Source: Dermacoccus abyssi (GTDB lineage: Bacteria; Actinomycetota; Actinomycetes; Actinomycetales; Dermatophilaceae). From it: a DNA stretch of 64,000 bases. Within the stretch, counting starts at the first letter, position 1; each line of letters opens with the position of its first letter. This document shows, piece by piece, positions 35,975 through 44,687 of the stretch. The position numbers and the translations under genes are program-made. A model generated the notes under the pieces. That model was not told the DNA's origin. It did not search any database and was given only the letters and a program-made list of their open reading frames with translations. The DNA lies in contig NZ_QWLM01000013.1 of assembly GCF_003515945.1 (NCBI RefSeq), positions 1-64,000 on the forward strand. The letters are read 5' to 3'.

Positions 35975-36846
35975 GCCGTCACTTTCTGGGGAGTGGTCGA
36001 AGCCTGCGTCGCGGCCTTGGGGTTGTGGGAGGCACGCACGCGCTTGACGAAGATCGTCATGACGACGGCGACGTAACTGACCCACACGATGAGCTCCAGC
36101 CACGTCGTGGCCGGCGAGAAGTTGAGGGTGCCCTTGAGGAGCGTGCCGAGCCACGAGGTGGGCTCGATGGTGTCGCTCACGTCGAAGGCGAGGTTGTGCA
36201 GACCGGGCAGGATGCGCGCTTCCTGCAGGTCGTGGACGCCGTAGGCGAGAACACCCGCGGCGACGAGAATGAGGAAGCCACCCGTCCACGTGAAGAACTT
36301 CGACAGGTTGAGTTTGAGCGCCCCCTTGTAGAACGCGAAGGCGAGGACGACGGCCGTCGCGATACCGAGCGCGGCACCCACGAGCGGCGCGGTGGACGAC
36401 GACGAGCCGGAGCTGGCCGCCTGCGTCGCGGCCCAGAGGAAGAGCGCGGTCTCGAGCCCTTCGCGGCCGACGGCGAGCATCGCGACGACGACGAGGGAGG
36501 CACGCGACGCTTCGGCTGCTCGATCGACGTGGCTCTTGAGGTCACCGGAGAGGGTGCGCGCCGAACGGGCCATCCAGAAGATCATCCAGGTGACGAAGCC
36601 GACGGCGACGATCGACAGGCCACCACCGATGGCTTCCTGCGCCTCGAACGTCAGGCCGTTGGGGCCGTACGTGAGGAGTGCGCCGAAGGCGAGGGAAACA
36701 CCCACAGCCGCGGCAACGCCGAGCCAGATCCTCGGCAAGAGGTGTCGTCGATCCGACTTCACGAGATACGCGACGAGGATGACGACGACGAGCGACGCCT
36801 CCAGGCCTTCGCGAAGACCGACGAGATAGTTGCCGAACACGAGCAC
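35971..36846 (-). CDS. efeU: Iron permease EfeU (FTR1 family)
   Basis: A 291-residue membrane permease with seven predicted helices, importing iron after oxidation by EfeB. Two REGLE motifs typical of the Ftr1 channel are seen: GLREGLEASLVVVI (about 10-23) and VGREGLETALFLW (about 127-139). The start is GTG 36846. Two overlapping DtxR/IdeR-like boxes lie 13-46 bp upstream, so the whole efeUOB operon is probably derepressed under iron starvation. Confidence 0.94.
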   Translation of the reverse strand: MLVFGNYLVGLREGLEASLVVVILVAYLVKSDRRHLLPRIWLGVAAAVGVSLAFGALLTYGPNGLTFEAQEAIGGGLSIVAVGFVTWMIFWMARSARTLSGDLKSHVDRAAEASRASLVVVAMLAVGREGLETALFLWAATQAASSGSSSSTAPLVGAALGIATAVVLAFAFYKGALKLNLSKFFTWTGGFLILVAAGVLAYGVHDLQEARILPGLHNLAFDVSDTIEPTSWLGTLLKGTLNFSPATTWLELIVWVSYVAVVMTIFVKRVRASHNPKAATQASTTPQKVTA

Positions 36847-36858
36847 CCCCAGAGCGGG

Positions 36859-36892
36859 TTAGGTATACCTGAGCGAGGTAAACCTAACCTAT
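36859..36892 (-). promoter_or_regulatory. Overlapping DtxR/IdeR-like iron boxes before efeU
   Basis: TTAGGTATACCTGAGCGAG (36859-36877) and CGAGGTAAACCTAACCTAT (36874-36892) match the 19-bp IdeR consensus at about 11 and 14 positions and overlap by 4 bp. They cover the expected promoter of efeUOB. Confidence 0.7.
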
Positions 36893-36958
36893 CGTCGTGA
36901 AATAGCAGCCGCCAGCCCCACAGCTCGGGACTAAAGTCACGTTCGAGCGATGGCTCCC

Positions 36959-37111
36959 GGCCAGCCATCTGTTGGTGCGGCGCGGACCACTCGCTTCGCT
37001 CGGGCCCACCCGAGTGAACCGCACCCCGACAGGAACCGTCGCAGGCTCCTCCCGAATCCTGGCCAGCCATCTGTTGGTGCGGCGCGGACCACTCGCTTCG
37101 CTCGGGCCCAC
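36959..37111. repeat. 51-bp direct repeat, two identical copies
   Basis: Copies at 36959-37009 and 37061-37111 are identical over 51 bp and separated by 51 bp of different sequence. Each contains GCGGACCACTCGCTTCGCTC, able to form a short stem around CTTCG. They lie between the efe promoter and tRNA-Arg in a gap of about 230 bp without genes. Confidence 0.9.
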
Positions 37112-37125
37112 GCCGCACCAACGAG

Positions 37126-37199
37126 TACCCCCGACAGGATTCGAACCTGCGACCTAGAGATTAGAAGGCTCTTGCTCTATCCAACTGAGCTACGGGGGC
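37126..37199 (-). tRNA. tRNA-Arg (anticodon TCT)
   Basis: A 74-nt minus-strand cloverleaf. Acceptor GCCCCCG pairs with CGGGGGT (one G-U), the anticodon loop CTTCTAA gives TCT, and the T-arm contains GGTTCGAATCC. No encoded CCA. It reads AGA. Confidence 0.94.
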
Positions 37200-37246
37200 T
37201 CACGCAGCACCCGCGCCTCACGAGGCGAAGGCCCTGCGAAAACACA

Positions 37247-37272
37247 AAACCCCCTGAAATGTCAGGGGGTTT
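37247..37272 (-). terminator. Terminator after tRNA-His
   Basis: AAACCCCCTGA pairs perfectly with TCAGGGGGTTT around a 4-nt loop, 7 bp past the tRNA 3' end. It is followed by A/T-rich bases on both strands. Confidence 0.85.
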
Positions 37273-37278
37273 CGCGTC

Positions 37279-37354
37279 TGGGGTGAGTAACGGGACTTGA
37301 ACCCGCGACATCCTGGACCACAACCAGGTGCTCTACCTGCTGAGCTATACCCAC
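37279..37354 (-). tRNA. tRNA-His (anticodon GTG)
   Basis: A minus-strand cloverleaf with acceptor GTGGGTA/TACTCAC, anticodon loop TTGTGGT giving GTG, T-arm GGGTTCAAGTCCC, discriminator C and an encoded CCA at 37279-37281. Confidence 0.95.
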
Positions 37355-37444
37355 CATGTGCGCGACCGGGGAACCCCGGGTCAGGCAGCGCGGACGAATA
37401 TACCCGACGGCGCCGCCGAACCCCTAATCGCGCGCGGCCGAAGG

Positions 37445-38065
37445 TCAGCCCTCGACCTGGTACTTCTTCGCGATGACCTGGGCCTCGTTGGACGACGGCC
37501 CGGGCTGCTCGACGAAGACCGCTTCACGGTAGTAGCGCAACTCCGCGATCGACTCACGGATGTCGGCGAGAGCGCGGTGACCGCCGTTCTTGGCGGGGGC
37601 GTTGAAGTACGCCCGCGGGTACCAGCGGCGCGAGAGCTCCTTGATGGAGGAGACATCGATCGTGCGGTAGTGCAGGTGGCCGGCCAGCTGGGGCATGTCG
37701 CGCTCCAGGAAGCCACGGTCGGTGCTCACGGTGTTGCCGCCGAGCGGCGCCTTTCCAGCGTCCGGAGCGTGAGTCATGACGTACTCCAGGACGAGGGCTT
37801 GGGCTTCCTCCATGCTCACCCCGTGCTCGAGTTCCTCGAGCAGACCGGACTTGGTGTGCATCTCCCGCACGAAATCGCCCATCTGCTCCAGAGCCTCCGG
37901 CTCGGGGCGAATGACGACGTCGACGCCGTCGCCGAGTTGGTTGAGTTCGAAGTCGGTGACGAGCGCGGCGACCTCGATGAGGGCGTCGTTCTCGAGGTCG
38001 AGGCCCGTCATCTCGCAGTCGATCCAGACGATGCGGTCGGTGTGGGCGCGGTCGGAGTCAGTCAC
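37445..38065 (-). CDS. orn: Oligoribonuclease
   Basis: A 206-residue DEDDh 3'-5' exonuclease that degrades 2-5-nt RNA and linear dinucleotides such as pGpG. The first acidic pair is [24 protein letters not shown] holds the second Asp, and the [11 protein letters not shown] block carries the catalytic His and last Asp. GTG 38065 is chosen because TAGGAT lies exactly 7 nt before it and gives a leaderless transcript. ATG 38074, which would overlap that -10 box, is the alternative. Length is normal for actinobacterial Orn. Confidence 0.94.
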   Translation of the reverse strand: MTDSDRAHTDRIVWIDCEMTGLDLENDALIEVAALVTDFELNQLGDGVDVVIRPEPEALEQMGDFVREMHTKSGLLEELEHGVSMEEAQALVLEYVMTHAPDAGKAPLGGNTVSTDRGFLERDMPQLAGHLHYRTIDVSSIKELSRRWYPRAYFNAPAKNGGHRALADIRESIAELRYYREAVFVEQPGPSSNEAQVIAKKYQVEG

Positions 38066-38072
38066 GACCCAC

Positions 38073-38100
38073 ATCCTAAGCGAGCCTTCAGAATGGCCAA
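38073..38100 (-). promoter_or_regulatory. Promoter of orn (leaderless)
   Basis: On the minus strand TTGGCC (38095-38100) and TAGGAT (38073-38078) are spaced by 16 bp. The start codon GTG 38065 lies 7 nt after the -10. Confidence 0.6.
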
Positions 38101-38144
38101 ATGCGTGCACCCCACCCCCGTGGCGGGGTGGGGTGCACGCATTT
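38099..38144 (-). terminator. Terminator after the YihY gene
   Basis: A perfect 20-bp stem (AAATGCGTGCACCCCACCCC and complement) with a short loop, ending in A/T-rich arms, 12 bp past the stop at 38157. Its left edge abuts the orn -35 box. Confidence 0.88.
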
Positions 38145-38156
38145 CGAGTCGGGAGA

Positions 38157-39752
38157 TCAGCCCCGCTTGCCCTCGAACCACCGACGACGGCGGTCTTCAC
38201 GCTCGGCGCTCACGGCACGGAACTCACGCGTGTTCGAGTGGTCGTAGCGAGCACGGTTGCTCTCGACCTCAGCCCACTTCTCCTCCAGCGGACGCTCCGC
38301 CTCCGCCTTCTTGGCCTCCTTGAGGCGCTCGGCCTCGACCTTCTTCTGCTCGGCCTTGACCTTCGCCTCCTGCGCGGCGAGACGCTCCCGCACGGCGCGC
38401 TTGTGCTGGCCCTCGGCGAGCGCACGGCGACGGCGCTGCTCACGGTCGGCGGCCACCTCGGCACGTTCGTGCTCGGCCTGCGCCGCGGCGTCGCGGCTCG
38501 GCTTGGCGTCGGCTCGACGCTGAGCCTTGGTGACGGTGGCGTCGTCGCTGAGGTCCGGCGCCTCGTCCTTCGTCGCGGCAGCGATCTTGGGCGCGCCCTC
38601 GAGCGTGCGGGTCGACGGCGTGACCGGCTGCTTCTCCGGGGAGCTGTTCTGCGCAGCGGTGGTGCGCTCGTTCGAACGCTCTGCCGGCACGACCGGCATC
38701 ATGTTCTCGACCGCTTCATCCGGGACGCCCGAGTCGACGCGCAGTTGGTGCGCCGCCTCCACGAGGTCGTCGTACTTCTCGGCCTTCTTGTCGATGCCAC
38801 TCTCGTCGCGCACGGGCAGGAGGATGAGTTCCTCGGCCGGGTAGCCCGTCTTGAGCTGACGGGTACGCAACGTCTCGGCGTCGAACTCGGCGCCGAACAG
38901 CATCGCGAGGTTCGTGATCCAAAGCCACAGCAGCACCATGATCGCCGTGGCGAGCTGGCCGTACTTGCCGTAGTTGCCCATGTTGGACACGTACCAGGCG
39001 AACGCCGCGGAGCCGATGACCCACACGAAGAACGCCAGCACGGCGCCAGGGTTCAAGACGCCCTGCTTGAAGGGGCGTCGCACGTTCGGCGTGGCCCAGA
39101 ACATGAGGCCGATGATGAACATCACGATGAGGACGACGAAGGGCCACTTCGCGATGTCCCAGACCATGACGGCGGTGTCGCCGAGTCCGATCAGCGACCC
39201 CACTTCCTTCGCCACCGGGCCGGTCATGACGAGCGCCATCGCGGCGATGACGAGCAGGATGACCTGGATGATCGTCACGAGGTACAGCCACAGGCGCAGC
39301 TTGAAGACGGGACGGCCTTCCGCGACGTCGTAGATGCGGTTCTGCATGCGGGCGAAGGCCCCTACGTATCCGGAGGCCGACCAGAGCGAGAGCAGGATGC
39401 CGAAGAAGAACGCGAAGCCGGCGCCACCACTCGTCTGCAGGCCGTCGATGAAGTTGCGGATGCCGCCGAGTTCGCTCTCGTCCGTGCCGGCGATGGCGGC
39501 AATCGACGTGATGACGCTGTTCGTCGTCTTCTTGCCGTCGCCGAACAGCCCGAGCAGCGAGAGGCCGGCGATCATCGCGGGCACCATGGCCTGGATGGAG
39601 TAGTAGGTGAGCGCGGCGGCGAGGTCGGTGCACTGATCCTGCGAGAACTTCGCCAGGGTGCGCTTGAAGGCCACCTTGTAGTCGGGCTTGGCGTCGAGCA
39701 CGGGCGGTTCGCCGTACGGACGCTCGACCCCGGTGTCAGGTAGGTCGGTCAT
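38157..39752 (-). CDS. YihY/BrkB-family membrane protein with a long charged coiled-coil tail
   Basis: A 531-residue inner-membrane protein. Residues about 25-320 form the YihY/virulence-factor BrkB domain with six hydrophobic helices ([115 protein letters not shown]). Residues about 320-420 are low complexity, and 420-520 form an Ala/Glu/Lys/Arg-rich coiled coil ([20 protein letters not shown]). Ordinary family members end near 300-350, so the tail is an addition. Function of the family is unsettled (transport or envelope). Start ATG 39752. Confidence 0.85.
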   Translation of the reverse strand: MTDLPDTGVERPYGEPPVLDAKPDYKVAFKRTLAKFSQDQCTDLAAALTYYSIQAMVPAMIAGLSLLGLFGDGKKTTNSVITSIAAIAGTDESELGGIRNFIDGLQTSGGAGFAFFFGILLSLWSASGYVGAFARMQNRIYDVAEGRPVFKLRLWLYLVTIIQVILLVIAAMALVMTGPVAKEVGSLIGLGDTAVMVWDIAKWPFVVLIVMFIIGLMFWATPNVRRPFKQGVLNPGAVLAFFVWVIGSAAFAWYVSNMGNYGKYGQLATAIMVLLWLWITNLAMLFGAEFDAETLRTRQLKTGYPAEELILLPVRDESGIDKKAEKYDDLVEAAHQLRVDSGVPDEAVENMMPVVPAERSNERTTAAQNSSPEKQPVTPSTRTLEGAPKIAAATKDEAPDLSDDATVTKAQRRADAKPSRDAAAQAEHERAEVAADREQRRRRALAEGQHKRAVRERLAAQEAKVKAEQKKVEAERLKEAKKAEAERPLEEKWAEVESNRARYDHSNTREFRAVSAEREDRRRRWFEGKRG

Positions 39753-39962
39753 GTTGTTCGTCTCCGAGATCTCGATGATCGAAAAGGTTCTCGCCAGAAT
39801 CTATCGTCTGACGCCACCTGTGCAGTGCGCCCGTAGAGGTGAAGACCCCCGATGACCCGCGGCGCCCACCCCTCGGGAGGTGGGGTCGAACCGGCCCACG
39901 CCCCCTCTGCGGAAACCGATTTGGCCACCAGACGGCCCTGAGGTAGGTTTTCTCCTTGTTGC

Positions 39963-40035
<73 letters not shown>

Positions 40036-40040
40036 CCGAA

Positions 40041-40070
40041 GAAAGGCCCACCGGCAACGGTGGGCCTTTC
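40041..40070 (+). terminator. Terminator after tRNA-Lys
   Basis: GAAAGGCCCACC pairs perfectly with GGTGGGCCTTTC around a 6-nt loop, 6 bp after the tRNA. Confidence 0.85.
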
Positions 40071-40100
40071 GCTTTGCCCTCAGGCGGCCCCTCAGCGCGC

Positions 40101-40148
40101 ATGACGAAGGCCCGGTCTTCCCACGTGGGAAGACCGGGCCTTCGTCAT
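40101..40148 (-). terminator. Terminator after the DUF3618 gene
   Basis: A 48-bp perfect palindrome (core GGCCCGGTCTTCCCAC and complement) starts 11 bp past the stop at 40159. Confidence 0.85.
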
Positions 40149-40158
40149 GCGATACGAA

Positions 40159-40419
40159 TCAGGAACGCAGACGCTTCGCGAGGCCGACGAGAAGCATGAA
40201 CGCGCCGACGCCACCGAGACCCATCGCGACGCGGTCCTGACGCAGGTCGCCGTCGGCGGTGCGCGTGGCGTCCGTCAGAGCGAGACGAGCGCTCTCCGTC
40301 TGACGCTTCGCGATCTCCTTGGGCTGGGCGCGGAAGGCCAGCTCGTCGATCGTGCCGGCGAGACGCGAACGCGACGCGGCCAGCTCGGCCTCGATCTGCT
40401 TGGCGGTCTTGGGTGCCAT
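40159..40419 (-). CDS. DUF3618 domain protein
   Basis: An 86-residue protein with the DUF3618 N-terminal motif (QIEAELAASRSRLAGTIDEL, residues about 8-27) and one C-terminal hydrophobic helix (VAMGLGGVGAFMLLVGLAKR). The family is found in actinobacteria, often near phage-shock or envelope genes, and its function is not known. It is divergent from bcp. ATG 40419 is preceded by AAGGAGATCC, a strong ribosome site. Confidence 0.85.
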   Translation of the reverse strand: MAPKTAKQIEAELAASRSRLAGTIDELAFRAQPKEIAKRQTESARLALTDATRTADGDLRQDRVAMGLGGVGAFMLLVGLAKRLRS

Positions 40420-40506
40420 GGTGTGGATCTCCTTGCCACGTGAGGAAAACTAGGCTCTTGACCCACAGGTTAACGCACCGCGGCATCTTCACCGGAAGGA
40501 CTTCCC

Positions 40507-40977
40507 ATGACCCGCCTCGAGACCGGCACCCCTGCACCGTCGTTCACGCTCACGAGTGACAAGGGTGAAACCGTCAGCCTCGGCGACTTCTCCGGTCGCA
40601 AGCTCATCATCTTCTTCTACCCGGCCGCCATGACGCCGGGGTGCACGAAGGAAGCCTGCGACTTCCGTGACTCTCTCGAGCCGCTGCGCGCTGCTGGCTA
40701 CGACATCGTCGGGATCAGCCCCGACTCCCCCGCCAAGCTGGCCCAGTTCGTGACGAAGGAATCGCTCACGTACCCGCTGCTCTCCGACGAGTCGAAGGAG
40801 ACACTCGAGGCGTACGGCGCCTACGGCGAGAAGAAGCTGTACGGCAAGACCGTCGTCGGCGTCATCCGCTCGACGTTCGTCATCGACGAGGAGGGCAAGA
40901 TCGAGGTGGCTCGGTACAACGTCAAAGCAACGGGCCACGTCGCCTCGTTGAAGAAGGCTCTCGGCCTCTCCGAGTGA
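40507..40977 (+). CDS. bcp: Thiol peroxidase Bcp (PrxQ-type peroxiredoxin)
   Basis: A 156-residue thioredoxin-dependent peroxidase that reduces hydrogen peroxide and organic peroxides. The active site reads YPAAMTPGCTKEACDFRD, with peroxidatic Cys46 and resolving Cys51, the spacing of the PrxQ/BCP type. The fold continues GYDIVGISPDSP and VIRSTFVIDEEGKI. The ATG is 8 nt after GGAAGGA. tRNA-Leu follows. Confidence 0.95.
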   Translation: MTRLETGTPAPSFTLTSDKGETVSLGDFSGRKLIIFFYPAAMTPGCTKEACDFRDSLEPLRAAGYDIVGISPDSPAKLAQFVTKESLTYPLLSDESKETLEAYGAYGEKKLYGKTVVGVIRSTFVIDEEGKIEVARYNVKATGHVASLKKALGLSE

Positions 40978-41042
40978 GATGACCAACGAGCGGTGGCGGC
41001 CCCGGCGACGGTCACCACCGCTCGCGTACACTCGTGCGCGCT

Positions 41043-41124
41043 GCGCCTGTGGCGGAATTGGCAGACGCGCCAGATTTAGGTTCTGGTGTCTTAGGACGTG
41101 GGAGTTCAAGTCTCCCCAGGCGCA
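41043..41124 (+). tRNA. tRNA-Leu (anticodon TAG)
   Basis: An 82-nt class II tRNA on the plus strand. Acceptor GCGCCTG/CAGGCGC, anticodon loop ATTTAGG giving TAG, a variable arm (TGTCTTAGGACG) and T-arm GAGTTCAAGTCTC. It reads CTA. Confidence 0.92.
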
Positions 41125-41299
41125 CTCTCCCCAGCCCGTGCGAGGCAGCGTTGCCGCGCCCACACGTGGCTCGTCACAATCGAGATCGCACCGAGACCGA
41201 ACATCCATGGAACCTTCGGGATGTCGGCCCTAAGGTGAGTCACCGGCCCGTGCTCGAGTCCGGCACGCGCGGGCGTCACCCGCAGTCGAGGGAGACGAC

Positions 41300-42241
41300 G
41301 TGCGCCGTTCGCTCACCGCCTTCGCCACCACGTTCGCCTGTGTGGGCCTCGTGACCGGGTGCTCGGACGCCCAGGTCTTCAGTGCCTCGTCGACGAGCCG
41401 CATGCTCAAGCCGACCGCTACCGAAGACGTCTCCGTCGACGGCATGGATCCCACCGGCGAAGAGCCGAGTGTGGAGGACACCGACCACTCGATCGAGTGG
41501 ACCGACATCCCTGGCGAAATCTGGGTGCGCGAGGCCGACTACTCCGGAGGGCAGTATTCCTTGACCGTCCTGTCGATGCCGGGCACTGAATTCGCCATCG
41601 CCGGCACCTGGTCCGACGACGGCAACACCCTGGTGATCTATCCGTGCGCGGTGCAACGTCGAGTTCGCCTCTCGGCGAAGGTGCCCGGTGCAATTGCAGG
41701 GGTGAACACCCGATACAGCGTCACCTGTCAGACCGACGCCGCACTTCGAGCCCCCTCCCTCGCAGGGTCGTGGACGCGGAGCGAAACGTCGGGCGGCGGC
41801 AGCGAAGCCGTGTTCGCTCTGGGTGGCCCCTCCGCGCAAGGGCGACCCCCGACCACGGAAACCGCACAAACCATCACCGACGTGACGATGCCGCCCACCG
41901 TCGTCTCCACCTCGCGGACCGCGAAGACACTCGTCGTTCGTGCCTGGGCTCCTGCCGGTGCAACCCTGAGCGTCGACCCGGCGCAGCCCGAGGCGAGCGC
42001 GCCTCAGGAGGGAACCTGCACGTCGAAACGCCTCGGACCTTCCCGAAAGCGCGCCGGGGCTCAGGAGAACCTCTACGAGATCGAGTGCTCCGCCGGGTAC
42101 ACACGCCTCGACCTCACCCTGGCGGCGATGAGAACCAGGGCCAAGGTCGGGGAGCCTCCGAGCTACGAAGCCGCCCAGGTATCGCTGCCACCCGCCAAGG
42201 AAGGGAAGTCGACCGCTTCCTCGACGGCGTCGACGCGATAG
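41300..42241 (+). CDS. Secreted lipoprotein of unknown function, paralogue of the next gene
   Basis: I do not recognise a family. The 313-residue product has an N-terminal signal and lipobox (TTFACVGLVTGC, Cys about 21), a polar linker, and two apparent beta-rich halves. The first contains READYSGGQYSLTVLSMPG and VIYPCAV; the second contains SLAGSWTRSETSGGGSEAVFALGGP, KTLVVRAWAPAGATLSV and C-to-C spaced cysteines near the end (GTCTSKRLG ... YEIECSAGY), which could form a disulfide. GTG 41300 starts the frame. It lies just upstream of a shorter, broken paralogue in the same direction, suggesting a tandem duplication. Confidence 0.65.
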   Translation: MRRSLTAFATTFACVGLVTGCSDAQVFSASSTSRMLKPTATEDVSVDGMDPTGEEPSVEDTDHSIEWTDIPGEIWVREADYSGGQYSLTVLSMPGTEFAIAGTWSDDGNTLVIYPCAVQRRVRLSAKVPGAIAGVNTRYSVTCQTDAALRAPSLAGSWTRSETSGGGSEAVFALGGPSAQGRPPTTETAQTITDVTMPPTVVSTSRTAKTLVVRAWAPAGATLSVDPAQPEASAPQEGTCTSKRLGPSRKRAGAQENLYEIECSAGYTRLDLTLAAMRTRAKVGEPPSYEAAQVSLPPAKEGKSTASSTASTR

Positions 42242-42375
42242 GCCGGTCGTCGCGGGTGGACGGGCGCCGTCGCTGACAGGACCTTCCGAACGTGCCTACG
42301 CTGAGCGCATCGAGGCACCACGGTCACGCTCGAACCGTCGGCCCCTCGGGTGACACTTCGGCAGACGGGGCGCGT

Positions 42376-43256
42376 ATGACGTGGTCAGGGCACACGAAGC
42401 GCACGTTCCCGCGCACGGGAGTCTTCCTCGCCGCACTTGTCGGGCTCGTCGGCCTCGTGCCCCTTGTGGGCTGCACCTCTGCACCGAGCTTCCCCCGTTC
42501 GTCATCCAGCACCACTCGCATGGTCGTCCCGAGCGAGGTACCGCGGTTGGACGAGGGCTTCCTCGAGCGCCCCGTCGCCGAACCGCGGACTCGCGCCGAT
42601 CGTCGCACCGAATTGTGGGTGCGGAGCGTGCACCTCACATCACGCGGCCGCGCCCACACGGTCACCGTCGCATCCGCTGCGAACGGATCGTTCTCCCTCA
42701 CGGACGGGCGGCCGACGACAGCGACCACTCCCTTCGACCCGCCGGGCGACCATCCTGCCGGATCATGAGCGAACGTCCTCTCGCGGCTCCTGTCCGGGGT
42801 GCCGCCTCGACGACCGACACCCTCTACGTCCTGCACTGTGCCGGTGGCGCGATGAACCTGCCCATCCTCACCGGAACGTGGACTCAGGCGGTCGTCGGAA
42901 TCGGTGGCCCTGAGGCACAGGGACAGCCCACGCCCGCAGCAGGACCCGATTCGACCACCCGTCCGACGATCGAAGTTGTCACGGCCACGCACCAAGGCAA
43001 CCGCGCCACACTCGTCGTGCGAGCCACGGAGGGATCGGTGCTCACACTCTCGAGCTACGCGACGCGCTGCACGACGCGCCTTTCTGGCCCGGCTCAGAAG
43101 GCTCCGGGGTCCGACATCCGCACCCTGCAGTACCGAATGGACTGCATGAAGGTCACCGGACTGGCCAACGCCCAGGTGATGGCCACACGGACCACCGGCG
43201 TACCCGGCGCCGAGCCCCGTGTCGACGCCGCCTTCGCGCCCGTTCCGAACCGGTGA
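42376..43256 (+). pseudogene. Second lipoprotein of the pair, split by a frameshift
   Basis: ATG 42376 begins a signal with lipobox LVGLVGLVPLVGC and a frame that ends at TGA 42766-42768 after FDPPGDHPAGS. Another frame continues from about 42745 to 43256 with LYVLHCAGGAMNLPILTGTW, EAQGQPTPAA and RATLVVRATEGSVLTLSSYA, the equivalents of the second half of the 41300 protein. A one-base indel near 42745-42765 explains both. An ATG at 42765 overlaps the TGA (ATGA), so the 163-residue C-terminal part could also be translated by coupling. Lesion versus assembly error cannot be settled here. Confidence 0.65.
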
Positions 43257-43262
43257 CGGCCG

Positions 43263-43871
43263 TCAGCCCAGCGCTGCCACTGCCGGAAGGATGGAACGGA
43301 ACGCCACGCCGCGGTGACTGATGGCCGCCTTCTCCTCGGGGCTGTGCTCGGCCATGGTCCGCCCGCTGGGCAACTCGAAGATCGGGTCGTACCCGAAACC
43401 GCCCTCACCGCGACGATCACGCGTGAGGCGTCCCTCGACGGCGCCGTCGGCCACCTGCGTCGCCTGACCGGGCACAGCGAGCGCAACGACGCAGTGGAAG
43501 CGCGCGGTCAGCCTCTCGAGGGGCACGTCGCCGGTCTGTGCGAGCAGGAGCTCCAGGTTCGCTTCGTCGTCGCCGTGGCGTCCGGCCCAGCGCGCCGAGA
43601 ACACCCCGGGTGAGCCGCCGAGCACATCGACGGAGAGCCCGGAGTCATCGGCGAGCGCCGGCAGCCCCGTGGCTCGACTGACGTCGTCGGCCTTGAGACG
43701 AGCGTTCTCCTCGAAGGTGACGCCGCTCTCCACGGTGTCCACGAGATCCGGAAACTCACTCACGCCGACGACGTCGATGGCCAGGCGGGCGTCGTCGAGC
43801 AGGTGCTGGAACTCGGCGATCTTGCCGACGTTGCGCGTCGCGAGAACGATGCGCGTGCGCTCCCCCGTCAC
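43263..43871 (-). CDS. rdgB: Non-canonical purine NTP pyrophosphatase (RdgB/HAM1)
   Basis: A 202-residue enzyme hydrolysing ITP, dITP and XTP to protect nucleic acids from wrong purines. The start GTG (43871) gives [20 protein letters not shown], followed by [24 protein letters not shown] and [16 protein letters not shown] with the metal and base-recognition residues, and FAELS-type closing motif [15 protein letters not shown]. The GTGA overlap with rph shows coupling; rph-rdgB is a classical pair. Confidence 0.95.
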   Translation of the reverse strand: MTGERTRIVLATRNVGKIAEFQHLLDDARLAIDVVGVSEFPDLVDTVESGVTFEENARLKADDVSRATGLPALADDSGLSVDVLGGSPGVFSARWAGRHGDDEANLELLLAQTGDVPLERLTARFHCVVALAVPGQATQVADGAVEGRLTRDRRGEGGFGYDPIFELPSGRTMAEHSPEEKAAISHRGVAFRSILPAVAALG

Positions 43872-44629
43872 TGGATGCGCTCCCGCGCGTCGGCCTCGAG
43901 GGCTTCGCTCTGCTTCTGTGTGAGCGTCGTGATGCCACCCGCCGCGAGGTCGAGGAGCGCGTTCAGCTCGTCACGGCTGAACGGTGCGCCCTCGGCAGTT
44001 CCCTGCACCTCGACGATGCCGCCCGAACCCGTCATGACGACGTTCATGTCCGTCTCGGCCGTCGAGTCCTCTGGGTAGTCGAGGTCGAGGACGGGGCGCC
44101 CTTCGACGATGCCGACGCTGATGGCCGCGACCGAGTCGGTGAGCGGCTTCGCGGAGCTCTTGATGAGACCGCGCTCCTGCGCGTCGCGAATGGCGTCCGC
44201 GAGCGCCACGTAAGCACCCGTGATCGACGCGGTACGGGTACCGCCGTCCGCCTGGAGCACGTCGCAGTCGATGACGATGGTGTTCTCGCCCAGGGCCTTC
44301 GTGTCGATGACGGCGCGCAGGCTTCTGCCGATGAGGCGCGAGATCTCGTGCGTGCGCCCGCCGACCTTGCCCTTGCGGGCCTCACGGTCGCTGCGCGTGT
44401 TCGTCGAGCGCGGCAGCATCTCGTACTCACTCGTCACCCAGCCGGTGCCCTGGCCCTTGAGCCAGCGCGGCACGCCCTCGGTGAACGAGGCGGCGCACAG
44501 CACGCGCGTGCGACCGAAATCGACGAGGCAGCTGCCTTCGGCGTGGTCGAGCCAGTTGCGGGTGATGCGCACCTCGCGCAGCTGGTCGGGGGTACGTCCG
44601 TCGTGGCGGGGTGAGCTGGCGTCAGTCAT
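43868..44629 (-). CDS. rph: Ribonuclease PH
   Basis: A 253-residue phosphorolytic 3'-5' exoribonuclease that trims tRNA 3' ends, a hexamer of RNase PH folds. Typical blocks are [67 protein letters not shown]-like [15 protein letters not shown], and [20 protein letters not shown] with the phosphate site. ATG 44629 is taken; ATG 44638 is an in-frame alternative. Coupled to rdgB. Confidence 0.95.
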   Translation of the reverse strand: MTDASSPRHDGRTPDQLREVRITRNWLDHAEGSCLVDFGRTRVLCAASFTEGVPRWLKGQGTGWVTSEYEMLPRSTNTRSDREARKGKVGGRTHEISRLIGRSLRAVIDTKALGENTIVIDCDVLQADGGTRTASITGAYVALADAIRDAQERGLIKSSAKPLTDSVAAISVGIVEGRPVLDLDYPEDSTAETDMNVVMTGSGGIVEVQGTAEGAPFSRDELNALLDLAAGGITTLTQKQSEALEADARERIQ

Positions 44630-44687
44630 GGGCACCACCCTATCGAGAGGACGCGAAGCTGCCGACGCCCTCGACGGGCGGACGGGG

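Noticed and set aside
36959-37111. A possible CRISPR-like repeat-spacer-repeat
   Set aside because: Only two copies are present, the repeat is too long (51 bp), the intervening sequence equals the repeat length, and no cas genes occur.
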